Source of the DNA: Panorpa germanica
Lineage: Eukaryota > Arthropoda > Insecta > Mecoptera > Panorpidae
Direction of reading: 5' to 3'
Assembly (NCBI GenBank): GCA_963678705.1
Contig: OY783208.1
Location: 20,052,207-20,116,206 of the forward strand
DNA length: 64,000 nt
Notes under the pieces: generated by a model
Told to the model about the DNA's origin: nothing
Database searches by the model: none
What the model saw: the letters and a program-made list of their open reading frames with translations, nothing else
In this document: piece by piece, positions 25,101 to 35,693 of the stretch
Layout: every line of letters starts with the position of its first letter
Numbering within the stretch: the stretch's first letter is position 1
Made by a program: the position numbers and the translations under genes

Positions 25101-26080
25101 AAGACATTTGTGAACAGAATCTTATTCTCTTGCCCGTTTTGGTCATAAATGTTTAAGCTGACATCTCCTGAGCTTTGCACAGATAACACTTTGTTATCAG
25201 CAACACGAATGTTCTTTGTTATAGGGGTAGTTTCCTTTACAATTATATTCTTGGTCTTAGTCATATGTGCCGAAGCACCGGAGTCTATGTACCAAGCATC
25301 ATCATAGTGGGATGATGCAACAAACACAGCAGCATGAGAAAAGCTAGGTTTCTGTGTCTTGTTCATGGGTTTGTATTTGTTGCATTCAGAGCGTTTATGT
25401 CCATATTGATTGCAGGAATAACATCTCGGACCCTTGTAGAACTTCTTCTTTACAGAGTTGTTATGAAACTTCTTGTTGACAGCAAAAGCCGTTGTTTTGT
25501 TGTCTGAATTTCTAACATCTTGCAATAGTTTTGCTTTAACACTGTCTGCAGTTATTTTTGTGCCTGAGCTTTCGATCGCAATAATCATTGGTTGATATGA
25601 TTCGGGCAGACCGGAGAGCAGCAATGTCCCGAGCCACTCGTCGTCCACTTTAAAGCCAATGTTGCGCAGCTTGTGAGCAGTTGACATAATTTTGCTCACA
25701 TACTCTTCTATATTTTGACATCCACTGAGCGATGTGTTACATAAATCACGTAGCAGACCAACTCGGCGTGTAAGTCCTGAGTCGTCGAACGCTGCGGCTA
25801 ATTTGTCCCAAACTCCTTTGGCCGTGTTTTCCTCTTGGATATGAACGTAATTGATCGGATCAACCAGAAGAATTAACTTTGTTTTCGCTTTTGTATCACG
25901 TTTTGAATCTGCGGGTGACGCCAAGTTAAACTCAATGCAATCCCAAAGTTTTTCGTGTTGTAGGTATGTTTTCACTGCGAATTGCCAAGTCGAATAGTTT
26001 TCACGGCCGGTTAACTTCTCGATTAATGCCAGTGAATTATTTGATGCCATTTTTATTCGTTGAGAACACTTTATACACAA
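22173..26080 (-). pseudogene. Copia gag-pol polyprotein with one frameshift
   Basis: A single ORF of 1166 codons (26080-22580) plus a 130-codon ORF (22565-22173) in another frame. In order: Gag (NYSTWQFAVKTYL), CCHC knuckle (CYSCNQYGHKRSEC), protease (WYIDSGASAHM), pre-integrase zinc region (WHQRMRHLN, CITCKEGK), integrase (HSDVCGPM, RTDNGLEYD, PEQNGTAERMNR), RT (LDVKTAFLYGQL, LYVDDGLLF with intact DD), RNase H ([35 protein letters not shown]). The only clear break is a one-base slip near 22670 between the RT connection and RNase H; all catalytic motifs survive. A sequencing error could also explain it. Confidence 0.9.
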
Positions 26081-26204
26081 AGAAGAACAGAAACAGTTTC
26101 AACAGCCACGTTTTTTTTTAAGGTTATGTTCACCATACACTAAAAGTCAAGATGAATAAAGACTTTTTACTTTTCGAAAAACACTCACTAAACGTCTCTG
26201 GATT

Positions 26205-26221
26205 TATCTGGGCCCATAACC
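26205..26221 (-). other. Copia primer-binding site
   Basis: On the minus strand, directly inside the 5' LTR, the sequence GGTTATGGGCCCAG matches the internal part of initiator-Met tRNA, as in known Copia elements that use half-tRNA primers. Confidence 0.7.
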
Positions 26222-26430
26222 TGTTATATTTAGCAGAGATAAACTATAAATTTATATTAATCAGGTTTATTATATTTAATTAGATGTACACATGCGTTAT
26301 GATGTCACAGAGTATAGAATACATAGTAAGACGGTGTTACAGAGTACAGTATTACCTACAGTATTACCGAGTGTAAAAAGAAAGATAGAATAGTGTCAAT
26401 ACCGAGAGGGCGCTAAATTTAAATCCAACA
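26222..26430 (-). repeat. Copia 5' LTR
   Basis: 209 bp, TG...CA ends, next to the primer site on the inner side and ATAAC on the outer side. Confidence 0.9.
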
Positions 26431-27170
26431 ATAACGTATCTACATTTTAAGCTTTCTTCCACTGACTTTTAATGAGTTGGAACAGCAAAAATAAATTTTG
26501 AAAATGAATATTGCTATATTTTATAGTTAAATTCCAATTTTAATTTATTAAAACGATTTAAATATAAAAAAGCATGGTTTTTTTGATAATATTTAACCTG
26601 CTGTATAGTATCGCCATTTATATTTCGTTAGAAAAACTGGCTAGGTAATGTTTCACCTTAATGTTTAATAGTTTAGGTGCAATTTCACCTTCACACCTAT
26701 GCCAAACAATTAAATTTTGTCATTAAATTAAGGTCACTTATATTAAAGCATCATTCCCACAAACTGCTTTAATTTTGTATTTAATTTACGTTTTCTATGT
26801 TTATTTAGAACCTTACAAGGTCCAATGTTCTAAATTACAACACTATATCATATTCTAACCTCCAAAATGTGACAATCTGTCAAAACGCAGTAGGATTTAT
26901 TTTTAAAAGAAGTTCAATGTCAGTTTGTCAAAAATAAAGAAGTAAAAACAATTTCTATTACTAATTGTTATTAAAAACAACAATTTTAATTATTCCACAT
27001 TCAATCGAACTGTCAAAATTTATATTACTAACGACGCATGCGCACCAACTGAATTAACTAACCTCAAATTAAAACACGAATGCTTAACCTAAAATCTAAC
27101 AGTAAATTAAATATTAAAACAGTGAGTGGGAATGAAGGTTCACACAGTAGGGGTTAAAGTTAGAACTTAC

Positions 27171-27402
27171 CGATAACTGTCGGTTCCAAATCGATCAATA
27201 CAGATCGTGGGACATATCTACCATCAGCAGCTTCATTGAAGAAAGTGTGCGGAGTGACATCTTTAGCTTGGCAAGGTTTTCGCAGAAGAAAAGAAAACAA
27301 ATGGCCGTTTCTCTTGATCCCGTGTTCAAGGCAGTACAGCTCCCAGCATGCGTTGCCCACCTGGATGCCTGCCTGCCCAATGTGGAGAGAGACTACTTCC
27401 CG
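27171..27402 (-). pseudogene. Orphan alpha-tubulin exon 2, copy A
   Basis: Read on the minus strand, TTTTCAG is followed by an open 232-bp exon ending in a GTAAG donor. It begins [20 protein letters not shown] and includes [23 protein letters not shown] and IDLEPTVI. The upstream intron falls right after the initiator Met codon, as in many animal alpha-tubulins. The loop after CLEHGI (about 27 residues) is unlike ordinary tubulin. No other tubulin exon is found nearby: a Copia element lies downstream and repeats lie upstream. So it is a captured or stranded exon, with intact splice sites, duplicated at 62236-62467. Confidence 0.8.
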
Positions 27403-27873
27403 CTGAAAATATTGAACGAATTACTGACCAGCAACTTTGTCGGTGCCGGCGTACTGTTACAGTCCCGCTAGCAAATCACTTTCAATACTCATGCGGTACT
27501 ACATTTCAACATACTAACCCTAACCGACCTATGTTGAAACGGAAACGGATGTTTTGTGATACAACAATGGTCATTTTCTTACGATTCATTGAGATATGAC
27601 AAATATTGTTGTGTAAAGAACATTAAAGCATGTAAACTTATATAAACATATATAAACTAAATACTAAATAGAAATATGATAAATAATTTAGCCTGTCATA
27701 TCTTCGTCATACGTGTCGATATATGTCTTAGAATGTTCTACAACGTTGAATCCCTTTAATAATTAAAGAGACAAAATGACTTTTTTAATTGTTAATATCT
27801 CCTAACAAATAATTGGACATTTGAGGTTCTAGTAACCCACTTTATCAATATATAGTACACTTTTATAGAAATT

Positions 27874-30800
27874 CTTCAAGGACATCAAATACTTTTAAAA
27901 AGTGGAGAACTTCGGTGTTAAAATATTTATACATGTAGTATGGGTAACATGCGTTCCAGTGGCGTAATTAGTGTTCTATAGGTTTTTGATTCTCAACAAT
28001 GTTAACACACTTTCTGCGCTATATATTTCTAATGGAATCACTTGCTGACATATATTCTAGTAGTTTCATTACCAAATAAGATTAGTTAACAACCTTTTAG
28101 ACGCCATCTTCAATACTTTCAAATGTTGTCAGGCATCAATAGCTTTCAATTTGAAAAGTGACAGTTCTATATAAAATTCTCACTTAAAAAATGTCGTCTA
28201 TCTGACGAACTAGTTAATATGTGCATAAAAACAACGGTACTTACCATTTTAAAATTAATTATAAATTAGAAAATACTCTAATAATAAATAAAACTAATAA
28301 ATAATCCTAATAATAACTAATTTAGAATTTACATATAAAAACTATAATTACTACTATGAAAATGTCAGAAACCTACCTCGACATATCGAGTACAACAATT
28401 GTAAATTAAACTGTTTTGATTGGTTGGATTATTAGGTTAAATAACTCACTATTAGAATCGTTCTGGATGTCGTTCATAGATGGCGATAGTTTGTGTATGG
28501 TTTGATTGTCTTTTTATTAAGCATATTTTCGATAATGTTTTTTGACGACACTGTTAATATATAATTATTTCTATAATTACTACATGATAAAATGACATTT
28601 AAAGAATACTTTGTGAAATTTTCATAAATAAATATGAAGAAATGAGCCATTGACAGCGAATCTCCGCTGACGTCACAAAAAAAAGTTTCATTGCGGTGTA
28701 CCTCATAACTCATCACTGGATTATTTGAAATCAAAAAACCAAAATGATTTCATTAGTTGATAAGTTTCTGCAGGACACCCTGTTAAGTAACTCGACAGCG
28801 TTACCTCGGCATTTATGTAAAGAAAGAGTGTACAAAATTTCAAAAGGATCAGTGCAGTAGATTTTGAGCTAAAGAGGACACCGACTCTGAAAAAGTTAAG
28901 TGTGAAAAAAACGCGTTTAAAAGTTTCAAAGAATGACGAAACCAGACCAGAGAGGTGAAGACTTAAAACTCTATATCTCCGACAGTTTTACTCCCATTGA
29001 CTTCTAATTTTTACACAATAAACTTAATAATATAAATAAATAAAAATTAATGAAAAAAAAAGGTCGAGATATTAAAATCTACTCTTATAATTATCGTAAA
29101 ACAATTTGTAGTGAAGTAAAAAAAATGAAAGGGACAGCATCTAATGTCCCCTTAAATATAAGGTGTTGGAAAGAGAAAGAATTTGATGTATGAATAAACC
29201 TACAGCCCCTGAAGGTTATACAACTTATATAACTCGATAATCAATTATACGTGATGCAAACTTACAATACTTTTGACAAATTCATTTAAATAAAATAAAA
29301 GTGAGGTTATGACATTGACTTGTTTAATGATGGGTAATAAACGTTCTGATACGTTCACACTGAGCATTGTAGGTTATGTTTTAATGTCCGAACATGCCCG
29401 AAGCTACTTCGGACGCTTTGATTTTGTTTTATTTTATCTCTTTACTTATGACAGATGTTTTAGGGATTTTGTTTCAGCGTTACGAGCTGTTTGTGCTGTT
29501 AAGGGCGTGTCTTTCATCATCAAGATAATTCATTTGTTGGCAGACCAAGGTTACTAACAAACTTCTAATATTATGAACGTTGCGAACAAAGATAAATAAA
29601 CAAAATTAAGCATCAAAAGATGCTTTAAAATTATGCAGGAACACAGACATTCAGCGCTTTCTAAATTAAGATATTTAAAAAAATATAAGAGCTAAAAATA
29701 AGATTTTCTGCATTTCTTGAGATGAAAGAAGATTATAATAGCAACCTGTCCTAAATTCATGGACAACTTTTTCGAAATTTTTGACGTTGTTATGTTCTAA
29801 AACAAATACCTGCTTCAATACATTTTAAATATCTACGCAATTCTAACTTTATGTGACCTTTTGAGAAGTCAACAAAATATATTATTCATTTTAATTTGAA
29901 TTTTAACTTTTTTGACTTATTTCTTGAAACATATTTTTCTTTTTGTCTTAGTTATATAATTAGGTCGGAATTTAATAAATTTTTTGTACGAGGGTCATAT
30001 CAGTAAACAATTGGTATTTATTACGGTTTACTTATTCCTACTCCGGCTCTGCGAGTTCTGTCACAAAACACACAATTATTCGTTTCCATGTTACAACATT
30101 TTCTTCGCGGCAGTTCAGGAATATGAATCCGTTAAATATTCAAACTTTTATCAAATTTCAACAAATTTATTAAACTGAAAATAAGACATTATACTTAAAC
30201 TAGTAAAATATTTTAGAACTTTTGCTTTAATTAAGGTAGTTGTGCCGCGACACTAACTTCTATAGCTGCCCTACTCTTTCTAATACACGTAATACATCTA
30301 GGTTAACTTTTTACGTTAATGTACAGATTACATTATGTCAGATTACATTAAGAAAAAAAATTCGTTTGACATAAATTTACGTTTTTTATCGTTAATAAAA
30401 CTTTTTATTTATTTTACATTTATTTAATGAAAGTATAACGATATTATGTTAAAAGCTGATATCTGCAAAAAGATTTGTGGCCTTTGACCTTTGACTTAGA
30501 TATTTTAGAGGAAGAATCGGGTACACGAGTTGGACATGTCGCCACTCAAAAAACGCTGCTGTGCCGTTGACAACAAATTGTCCGTCCACTGATCACGTGA
30601 TTCGGCGATGATCTCAATTCTGATAACTCTTGCTCAATTCTTTATTCATTTATTTCTTAATTTTCCTAATTTCTATGCTAACAAACATCCCGTTCTTATC
30701 ACTCTGACGTCATCCGTGACCTCTCACCTTGTTTACGCGAATATTTGGCAGTTTGAACCCTCAATATCTTCTATTTCTTAATTACAAGTGGTAAAATAAA

Positions 30801-31025
30801 TATTACGTAGTGATTTTGACATGTTTTGAGAATACAATAAGCATAATAAAACATCCAAAAATGCAGCAGTTTTTTTACAAAGTGAAAAACAAAAGTGGCA
30901 GCTATATCGAATAATTACCGTTTTAAAATGTTAAATATTCTGTTCTTACACAAAGAAATCTTATAGCCCTGTCCCTGGTCGTTGTATTCTACTTCTGTGT
31001 GTACAAGTTGCATTTTCTGTTTCAG
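27874..31025. other. Noncoding region between duplicated segment and CCP gene
   Basis: No gene recognised. It contains a dispersed repeat at 30025-30408 (described separately) and an 'ACAGGGTGTCC'-type repeat end on the minus strand at about 28773-28783. ORFs at 28474-28734 (-), 29309-29557 (+) and 29984-30178 (+) have no family features. Confidence 0.45.
30025..30408. repeat. Dispersed repeat, copy 1
   Basis: Closely matches 37211-37579: both share 'tattcctactccgg.tctgcgagtt', 'gttgtgccgcgacactaacttctatagctg' and 'aaactttttat'. Copy 2 lies in the last intron of the CCP-fibrinogen gene. Element type unknown. Confidence 0.7.
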
Positions 31026-31074
31026 TTTCTTGCAACGACCAACGTGACACCGGCTCTCTTCCTCAGTATTATTC
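31026..31074 (+). CDS. CCP-FReD gene: putative short leader exon
   Basis: 49 bp between TTTCTGTTTCAG and GTAAGT, open as SCNDQRDTGSLPQYY, and ending with two bases that fit the one-base start of the next exon. Phase fit alone is weak evidence. Confidence 0.35.
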
Positions 31075-31259
31075 GTAAGTACCATGAAGTGAGATAAAAC
31101 TCTCACTCAATTTATTATTTCATTAACAACTTGTTCCAGTAGTATTTTGTGCTTCTAAATTAATAATTTGCTCCAGACAATCATCGAGAATCGAAACAAA
31201 TTAAACTTCTTGCTGCACTGCAACTAACTTTAATCCAGAAAAATTCATTTAACTTGCAG

Positions 31260-31456
31260 AAGCTGTACTTTACCAGAATTCCCAGGGAACGGACGTTACA
31301 CAGTTCTGTGGGCCTTCGCTGACACACATCCTGGAGCACTTGTACCCATTTCAACAGTAATTCAGTACAACTGTGACGTCGGCTACGTATCATATTCACA
31401 TTCCACGGCTGTTTGCATTGATGGCATATGGGACACGCAATTTACAAAATGCCAGA
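31260..31456 (+). CDS. CCP-FReD gene: CCP exon A
   Basis: The acceptor AACTTGCAG and donor GTAAG bound a sushi domain with CTLPEFPGNGRY, YNCDVGYV, AVCIDGIW and a final TKC; four Cys and the Trp are in the normal places. It leaves phase 1. Confidence 0.7.
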
Positions 31457-31529
31457 GTAAGTTAATGCCCTAAAAGGAAAAGAACAAATTTGTTGGGACT
31501 AAACCTAATTTATTTCTATATATTCCAGG

Positions 31530-31729
31530 AAAGGTAACATGTCCCTTGCCGACAAATCCAGCGCATGGAAGCTATGTACTTTTAGGTTGTGGTTGTTCTT
31601 TGGTACAGGGCACTGAAGTTCCTAATTGGACCACAGCCATTTATTCCTGCGACGCAACTTTTGAGATCGTAGGAAATAAAACAGCTCTATGTTATAACGA
31701 ATTATGGACCACAGAGCCTCCTCAGTGCA
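31530..31729 (+). pseudogene. CCP-FReD gene: CCP exon B, out of phase at its end
   Basis: Sushi exon after TATATTCCAG, with CPLPTNPAHGSY, YSCDATFEI, ALCYNELW and EPPQC. Its end reads 'cagtgcaaagtaag', where the paralogous exon D has 'cagtgccaaagtaag'. One base is missing, so splicing to the next phase-1 exon would shift frame. Confidence 0.65.
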
Positions 31730-31877
31730 AAGTAAGTAACCCCCGAGGACCATCACCAGCAGAGATTCTGTTCTGACCTCGTGTTAAACTTTCCAACATG
31801 TAAATCTCACCTAACTTCCTAGTGCAGGCAATTACCCAATTCTTTACACTTTTAATAAGAACGAATGCTTTTAACAG

Positions 31878-32081
31878 AATCTACCGCCTGCGTTGTTCCG
31901 GATGCACCAGCAAAGGGCAGCTACTCGATCCTTGGCTTTCAGGATGCTCCAGTTGCAGAATCAACGGTTGAGGAATTTAAAATATTGAAGTACAACTGCC
32001 CTGCACCAAATATCTTGCAAGGTGCATCTATAATCGTTTGCGCGAACGGAAATTGGCTGCCAGAGATTCCCAGCTGCTTGG
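31878..32081 (+). CDS. CCP-FReD gene: CCP exon C
   Basis: 204 bp between TTTTAACAG and GTGAGT. Sushi domain: ACVVPDAPAKGSY, YNCPAPNIL, IVCANGNW, IPSC. Phase 1 at both ends, so it can be skipped without frame change. Confidence 0.7.
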
Positions 32082-32475
32082 GTGAGTGAAAGACAAGTTG
32101 GAATTCATGCCAATCAACCGTTCTGATTTATTTGATACTTGTTGTTCTATAAATGCTCACATGACCTCAAACTAATGTGATGCAACGTACAAAGTCTGCA
32201 GTATTGTTTTTGGTTTTATTTTGGTTTCCCAAATAAGATGTCGCAGAATTCCAAACTTTCCGTTAACTGTGTTTAGCGGGATAATGCATTTTGCTTTCTT
32301 AGAAAGTTTCTATTGTCTCGCTTTGTAACAGATTATGAATTTTCTTTTACGTGTCCGTGTAATGTACGTAGCATATTTTCCAGGCGTAATCAAGCATTTA
32401 TAATGCAATGGCACTTATTAGAGTTTAGCAACCTGTTCAATTGGAGGTTTACGGACATTTCTCTTTACTTTTCAG

Positions 32476-32679
32476 GCAACAAACCCTGCACTTTGCCTGC
32501 AGTTCCTGTCAACGGTAGAATCAACGCTGCTGACGATGTGGATCATTCAATTCCCGGAATTCAAGTTTCCAGTTTAACAATTGTTGAATATTCCTGCGAC
32601 GCAACGTTTGAACTCATTGGAACAGCTAACATGTCCTGCTACGATGGATCATGGACCACAGAGCCTCCTCAGTGCCAAA
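32476..32679 (+). CDS. CCP-FReD gene: CCP exon D
   Basis: 204 bp between TTACTTTTCAG and GTAAGT. Sushi domain: CTLPAVPVNGRI, EYSCDATFEL, MSCYDGSW, EPPQC. Phase 1 at both ends. It is the likely ancestor of exon F through duplication of the C-D block. Confidence 0.7.
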
Positions 32680-32842
32680 GTAAGTAACTCCCGAGAACCA
32701 CCACCAGCAGAGATTCTGTTCTAGCCTCGTGTTAAACTTTCCAACCTGCAAATCTCATATAACTACCTAGTGAAGGCAATTAACCAATTTTATATTATAA
32801 TGTTCCAGGTGATTCTTATATGTTTCTATGTTTACATGTTTA

Positions 32843-33839
32843 CTAGAGTTTACCCCTTTCGCAAGCGACAACTGTCATTCATGTCTGGATTGAATATCAT
32901 TTTAAATTGAAATATTTAACTCGTTCTATATTAATTTTTCATACAAATTAACTAAAAAATATTTTTTTAACAAATTACAAAATATTTTCAATTTTTTCAA
33001 TGTTATTTGACCAATTCTTTTTCAAAATTTGAGAATTTTTTTTCTATTTGTAAATTAGATATCAAAGTTAGCCCATATACAAAATTTGAACTTTCTAACA
33101 CAGTTTTTACTCTCGGCAAAAAACCGCCCCTATATAAAATTTTTGAATTTTGAATTCTTTTTTTCATATGATATTTAATTATTACACTATCAAAAATTTG
33201 AGCTTTCTCCAAAGTCGATCCTTTAATACATTTTTGAATTTCTAAATTTTGAAATATGTTCGCATTAAGTAGCATAATACACATGCAAAATTTCAATTTT
33301 CTATCTATTACGCATTAAAAGTTTTACAGTAAAAAAAATATTTTTGTTTTTCCAAAATTACGGGTTTCAAATGCGAATATATTTCAAAATTTAGAAATTT
33401 AAAATTTTATAAAACGGGCCCTGAGAAATTTAGAATTCCCTGGTGGGAAACTTTGGAGAAAGCTCAAATTTTGGATTGTGTAATAATTAAATATAATATT
33501 AAAAAAAAAAAAAAAAATTCAAAATGTTTTGTGGTTTTTACAAAGGGTAAAAATTGTGCTAGAAAGTTGAAATCATGGTACCTAAATTACAAATCAAAAA
33601 AAAAATTCCAAATTTTGAAAAAAGTTGGTCAAAAAACAAATAAATTGAAAATATTTTGTTGAAAAATTTTGGTTAAAATTAGACTAAAAATATATTTTAG
33701 TCAGTTTATATGAAGTTTATTTTGTTGTTATATGTAAAATAAATATGGAACGAGTTAAAAATGAATGAATTAAAATTTGAAATGAAATTCAAATCACACA
33801 CAAAAGACAGTCGTCGCTTGCGACGGGGATGAACTCTAA
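32843..33839. mobile_element. Head-to-head Helitron-like palindrome in a CCP-gene intron
   Basis: The two halves are inverted copies (AT-rich with shared 'ctttctccaaag' blocks). Each outer end looks like a Helitron 3' end. On the minus strand at the left it is hairpin TCGCTTGCGA, then AAGGGGTAAACT, then CTAG, followed by T. On the plus strand at the right it is hairpin GTCGCTTGCGAC, GGGGATGAACT, CTAA, followed by T. Both meet the hairpin plus CTRR|T rule. Two 3' ends facing outward is not the normal structure. Confidence 0.6.
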
Positions 33840-33877
33840 TTCTTTACACTTTTAATAAGAAAGAATGTTTTTAACAG

Positions 33878-34081
33878 AAACTACCGCCTGCGTTGTTCCG
33901 GATGCACCAGCAAAGGGCAGCTACTCGATCCTTGGCTCTCAGGATGCTCCAGTTGTAGGATGAACGGTTAAGGAAAATCAAGTTTTGCTTTATGATTGTC
34001 CTGCACCAAATATCTTGCAAGGAGGACCCGTCATCTACTGCAGAAATGGAAAATGGCTGCCAGAGATTCCCAGTTGCATGA
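33878..34081 (+). pseudogene. CCP-FReD gene: CCP exon E with in-frame stop
   Basis: Paralogue of exon C (same first 27 codons almost unchanged) with the same acceptor and a GTGAGT donor, 204 bp. An in-frame TGA lies at 33961-33963. The exon must be skipped for a full-length protein. Confidence 0.7.
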
Positions 34082-34195
34082 GTGAGTTAAAAACAACTTG
34101 GAATTCGTAATAAATTGATTGTGAGAAGTAGTAAACCTTAATTGTTTGCAATGTACTTTTATTGGAGGTTTATGGACATTTCTCTTCATTTTCAG

Positions 34196-34402
34196 GCAAC
34201 AAACCCTGCACTTTGCCTGCAGTTCCAGTCAACGGTAGAATAATCAATCCTGTGGGTGATGTGGATCACTTACTTCCGGGAATTCAAGTTCCTAGTTTGA
34301 CTGGTGTTGAATATTCATGCGACGCAACGTTTGAGCTCACTGGAACTGCCAGTATCTCCTGCTACGATGGTTCATGGTCATCAGAGTCCCCTCAGTGTCA
34401 GA
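34196..34402 (+). pseudogene. CCP-FReD gene: CCP exon F with lost donor
   Basis: Paralogue of exon D after TTCATTTTCAG. Where the donor should be (A|GTAAG in exon D) the sequence reads A|CTAAG, so the GT is gone. The frame then runs to a stop at about 34434. It has one codon more than exon D. Confidence 0.65.
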
Positions 34403-34520
34403 CTAAGTTCTCTCCAAAGTTAACCATCAGTTAACTTACTGATCTTCATGTTATACACCTTTAATTAATGTTGGATTAAATAATTACCCCTGTCTTTAAA
34501 AACTTTGAATGCTTTGACAG

Positions 34521-34724
34521 AAAATACGAACTGTATCTTGCCGGATCTTCCTGTAACGGGCAGCTACTCAATTGTTGGATCACTGGAAGCTCCAGTACCT
34601 GGTGCTGCCATTGCAGAAAACAAAACCTTGCGCTACAACTGCACAACAAAGAACAAAGGCCACACAGACCAGGTCATCATTTGCTCTGATGGAAAATGGC
34701 TGCCGGGTGTCGTAGAATGTTTTA
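34521..34724 (+). CDS. CCP-FReD gene: CCP exon G
   Basis: 204 bp between GCTTTGACAG and GTGAGT. Sushi domain: CILPDLPVTGSY, LRYNCTTKN, IICSDGKW, and a final Cys. Phase 1 at both ends; no lesion seen. Confidence 0.7.
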
Positions 34725-34942
34725 GTGAGTGAAACAGTAAACTTACTGATCGCAGTTCGTCTGTTTGGTTGGTTAGTCAGGACATCTGCATTATCTGCAT
34801 CAACGTTAATTTATCAAATAAAGAATTTCCAGGAATTTCCATGAATTTAAAGGATACTCACTGCAGTGATGGCAAATTTAAATGTCTTAAGTCATGTTAA
34901 TTTAGCCATACGCATAGAATAACCAAGATGATTTAATTACAG

Positions 34943-35067
34943 ATACGCATGCAGATTGTGGAGATGTCCTAAGCAGTACATCCGGTATTTATACAATTCA
35001 ACCCACAATGCAGAGTGAACCGTTTGAGGTCTTTTGTGATCTGACATTGGCCGGACAGAAATGGACA
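34943..35067 (+). CDS. CCP-FReD gene: fibrinogen-domain exon H
   Basis: Begins after TTAATTACAG with DCGDVLSSTSGIYTIQP and EPFEVFCDL, the characteristic start of a fibrinogen-related domain, and ends at a GTAAGT donor. The two Cys are the expected first pair region. Confidence 0.75.
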
Positions 35068-35312
35068 GTAAGTTGTTTTTAACATAGTTGAAACATAAAT
35101 TTAAGATTTATTTAAAAGTAAAATAAATTACTTAATGTATTGTATTCTGTGACTCAATTTATTGCTATTGTAATCATGGAATAATCTTTCATAACAGAAT
35201 TACAAATCGCCTTGGACATTTACAGCCTTAAGAAAATTCTTTCAAGGATTAAATGCATTTATAGTATCTTTAGAAATACTTTAGGTAAAAACAATTTATG
35301 TCCTTATTTCAG

Positions 35313-35429
35313 GTGATACAACAGAGATTTAATGGGGAAGTAAACTTCTATAGAAATTATGCAGAGTACAGTGACGGATTCGGCGGCAAAACTGACAGTC
35401 ATTGGCTTGGGCTCGAACACATCCATGAG
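35313..35429 (+). CDS. CCP-FReD gene: fibrinogen-domain exon I
   Basis: 117 bp (39 codons, phase 0) after CCTTATTTCAG. VIQQRFNGEVNFYRNYAEY followed by GFGG and HWLGLEHIHE is the central FReD core (usually 'W..Y..GFG...EFWLGN..IH'). Confidence 0.75.
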
Positions 35430-35548
35430 GTAGATCAGTTTGCATTTGTTAACAACATTTCAATGTCATCAATTAGCTTGGAAGTTAGCAGTCTGTTGCT
35501 GTCAACACTCAGAGAAATGGATTTCATAATGACTTGTATTCGTTGCAG

Positions 35549-35693
35549 ATCACAAAAGGAGGACACCATGAGCTGTACGTTGACCTGGAGGCGCATAACG
35601 GGACCAAGGCGTACGCCCGTTACGAGACCTTTATCGTCGGCTCTTCCAGTACTGGATTCCAGCTGACAATTAGCGGTTACAGCGGAACTGCCG
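35549..35693 (+). CDS. CCP-FReD gene: fibrinogen-domain exon J
   Basis: After TCGTTGCAG: ITKGGHHELYVDLEAHNGT, AYARYETFIVG and LTISGYSGTAG, the usual FReD segment ending at 'GYSGTAGDS'. The donor is GTAAGT, leaving one base of a Gly codon. Confidence 0.75.

Larger units (their letters stand above)
21860..26430 (-). mobile_element. Copia LTR retrotransposon, near-complete
   Basis: The two 209-bp LTRs (21860-22068 and 26222-26430) differ at about four positions. The insertion is flanked by ATAAC (21855-21859 and 26431-26435), and the empty site 'gatgaataacgtatc' is in the other segmental copy near 60690-60705. On the minus strand the 5' LTR is followed after one base by GTTATGGGCCCAG, a Copia-type half-tRNA-iMet primer site. 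A purine run AGAGGGAGTG precedes the 3' LTR. Confidence 0.95.
19131..27873. repeat. Segmental duplication copy A (about 2.9 kb plus two insertions)
   Basis: Once a 1184-bp foldback element and a 4571-bp Copia element, with their target duplications, are removed, about 2.97 kb remain. It is collinear with 40076-62939 once that copy loses its BEL element and Helitron. Shared landmarks include 'tctccaaagttctgtagcggg', the CAGAGATGTGC end, 'aagtaactataaacgcgaatc', and the alpha-tubulin exon. Similarity stops at 'atagaaatt' on the right. Confidence 0.8.
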
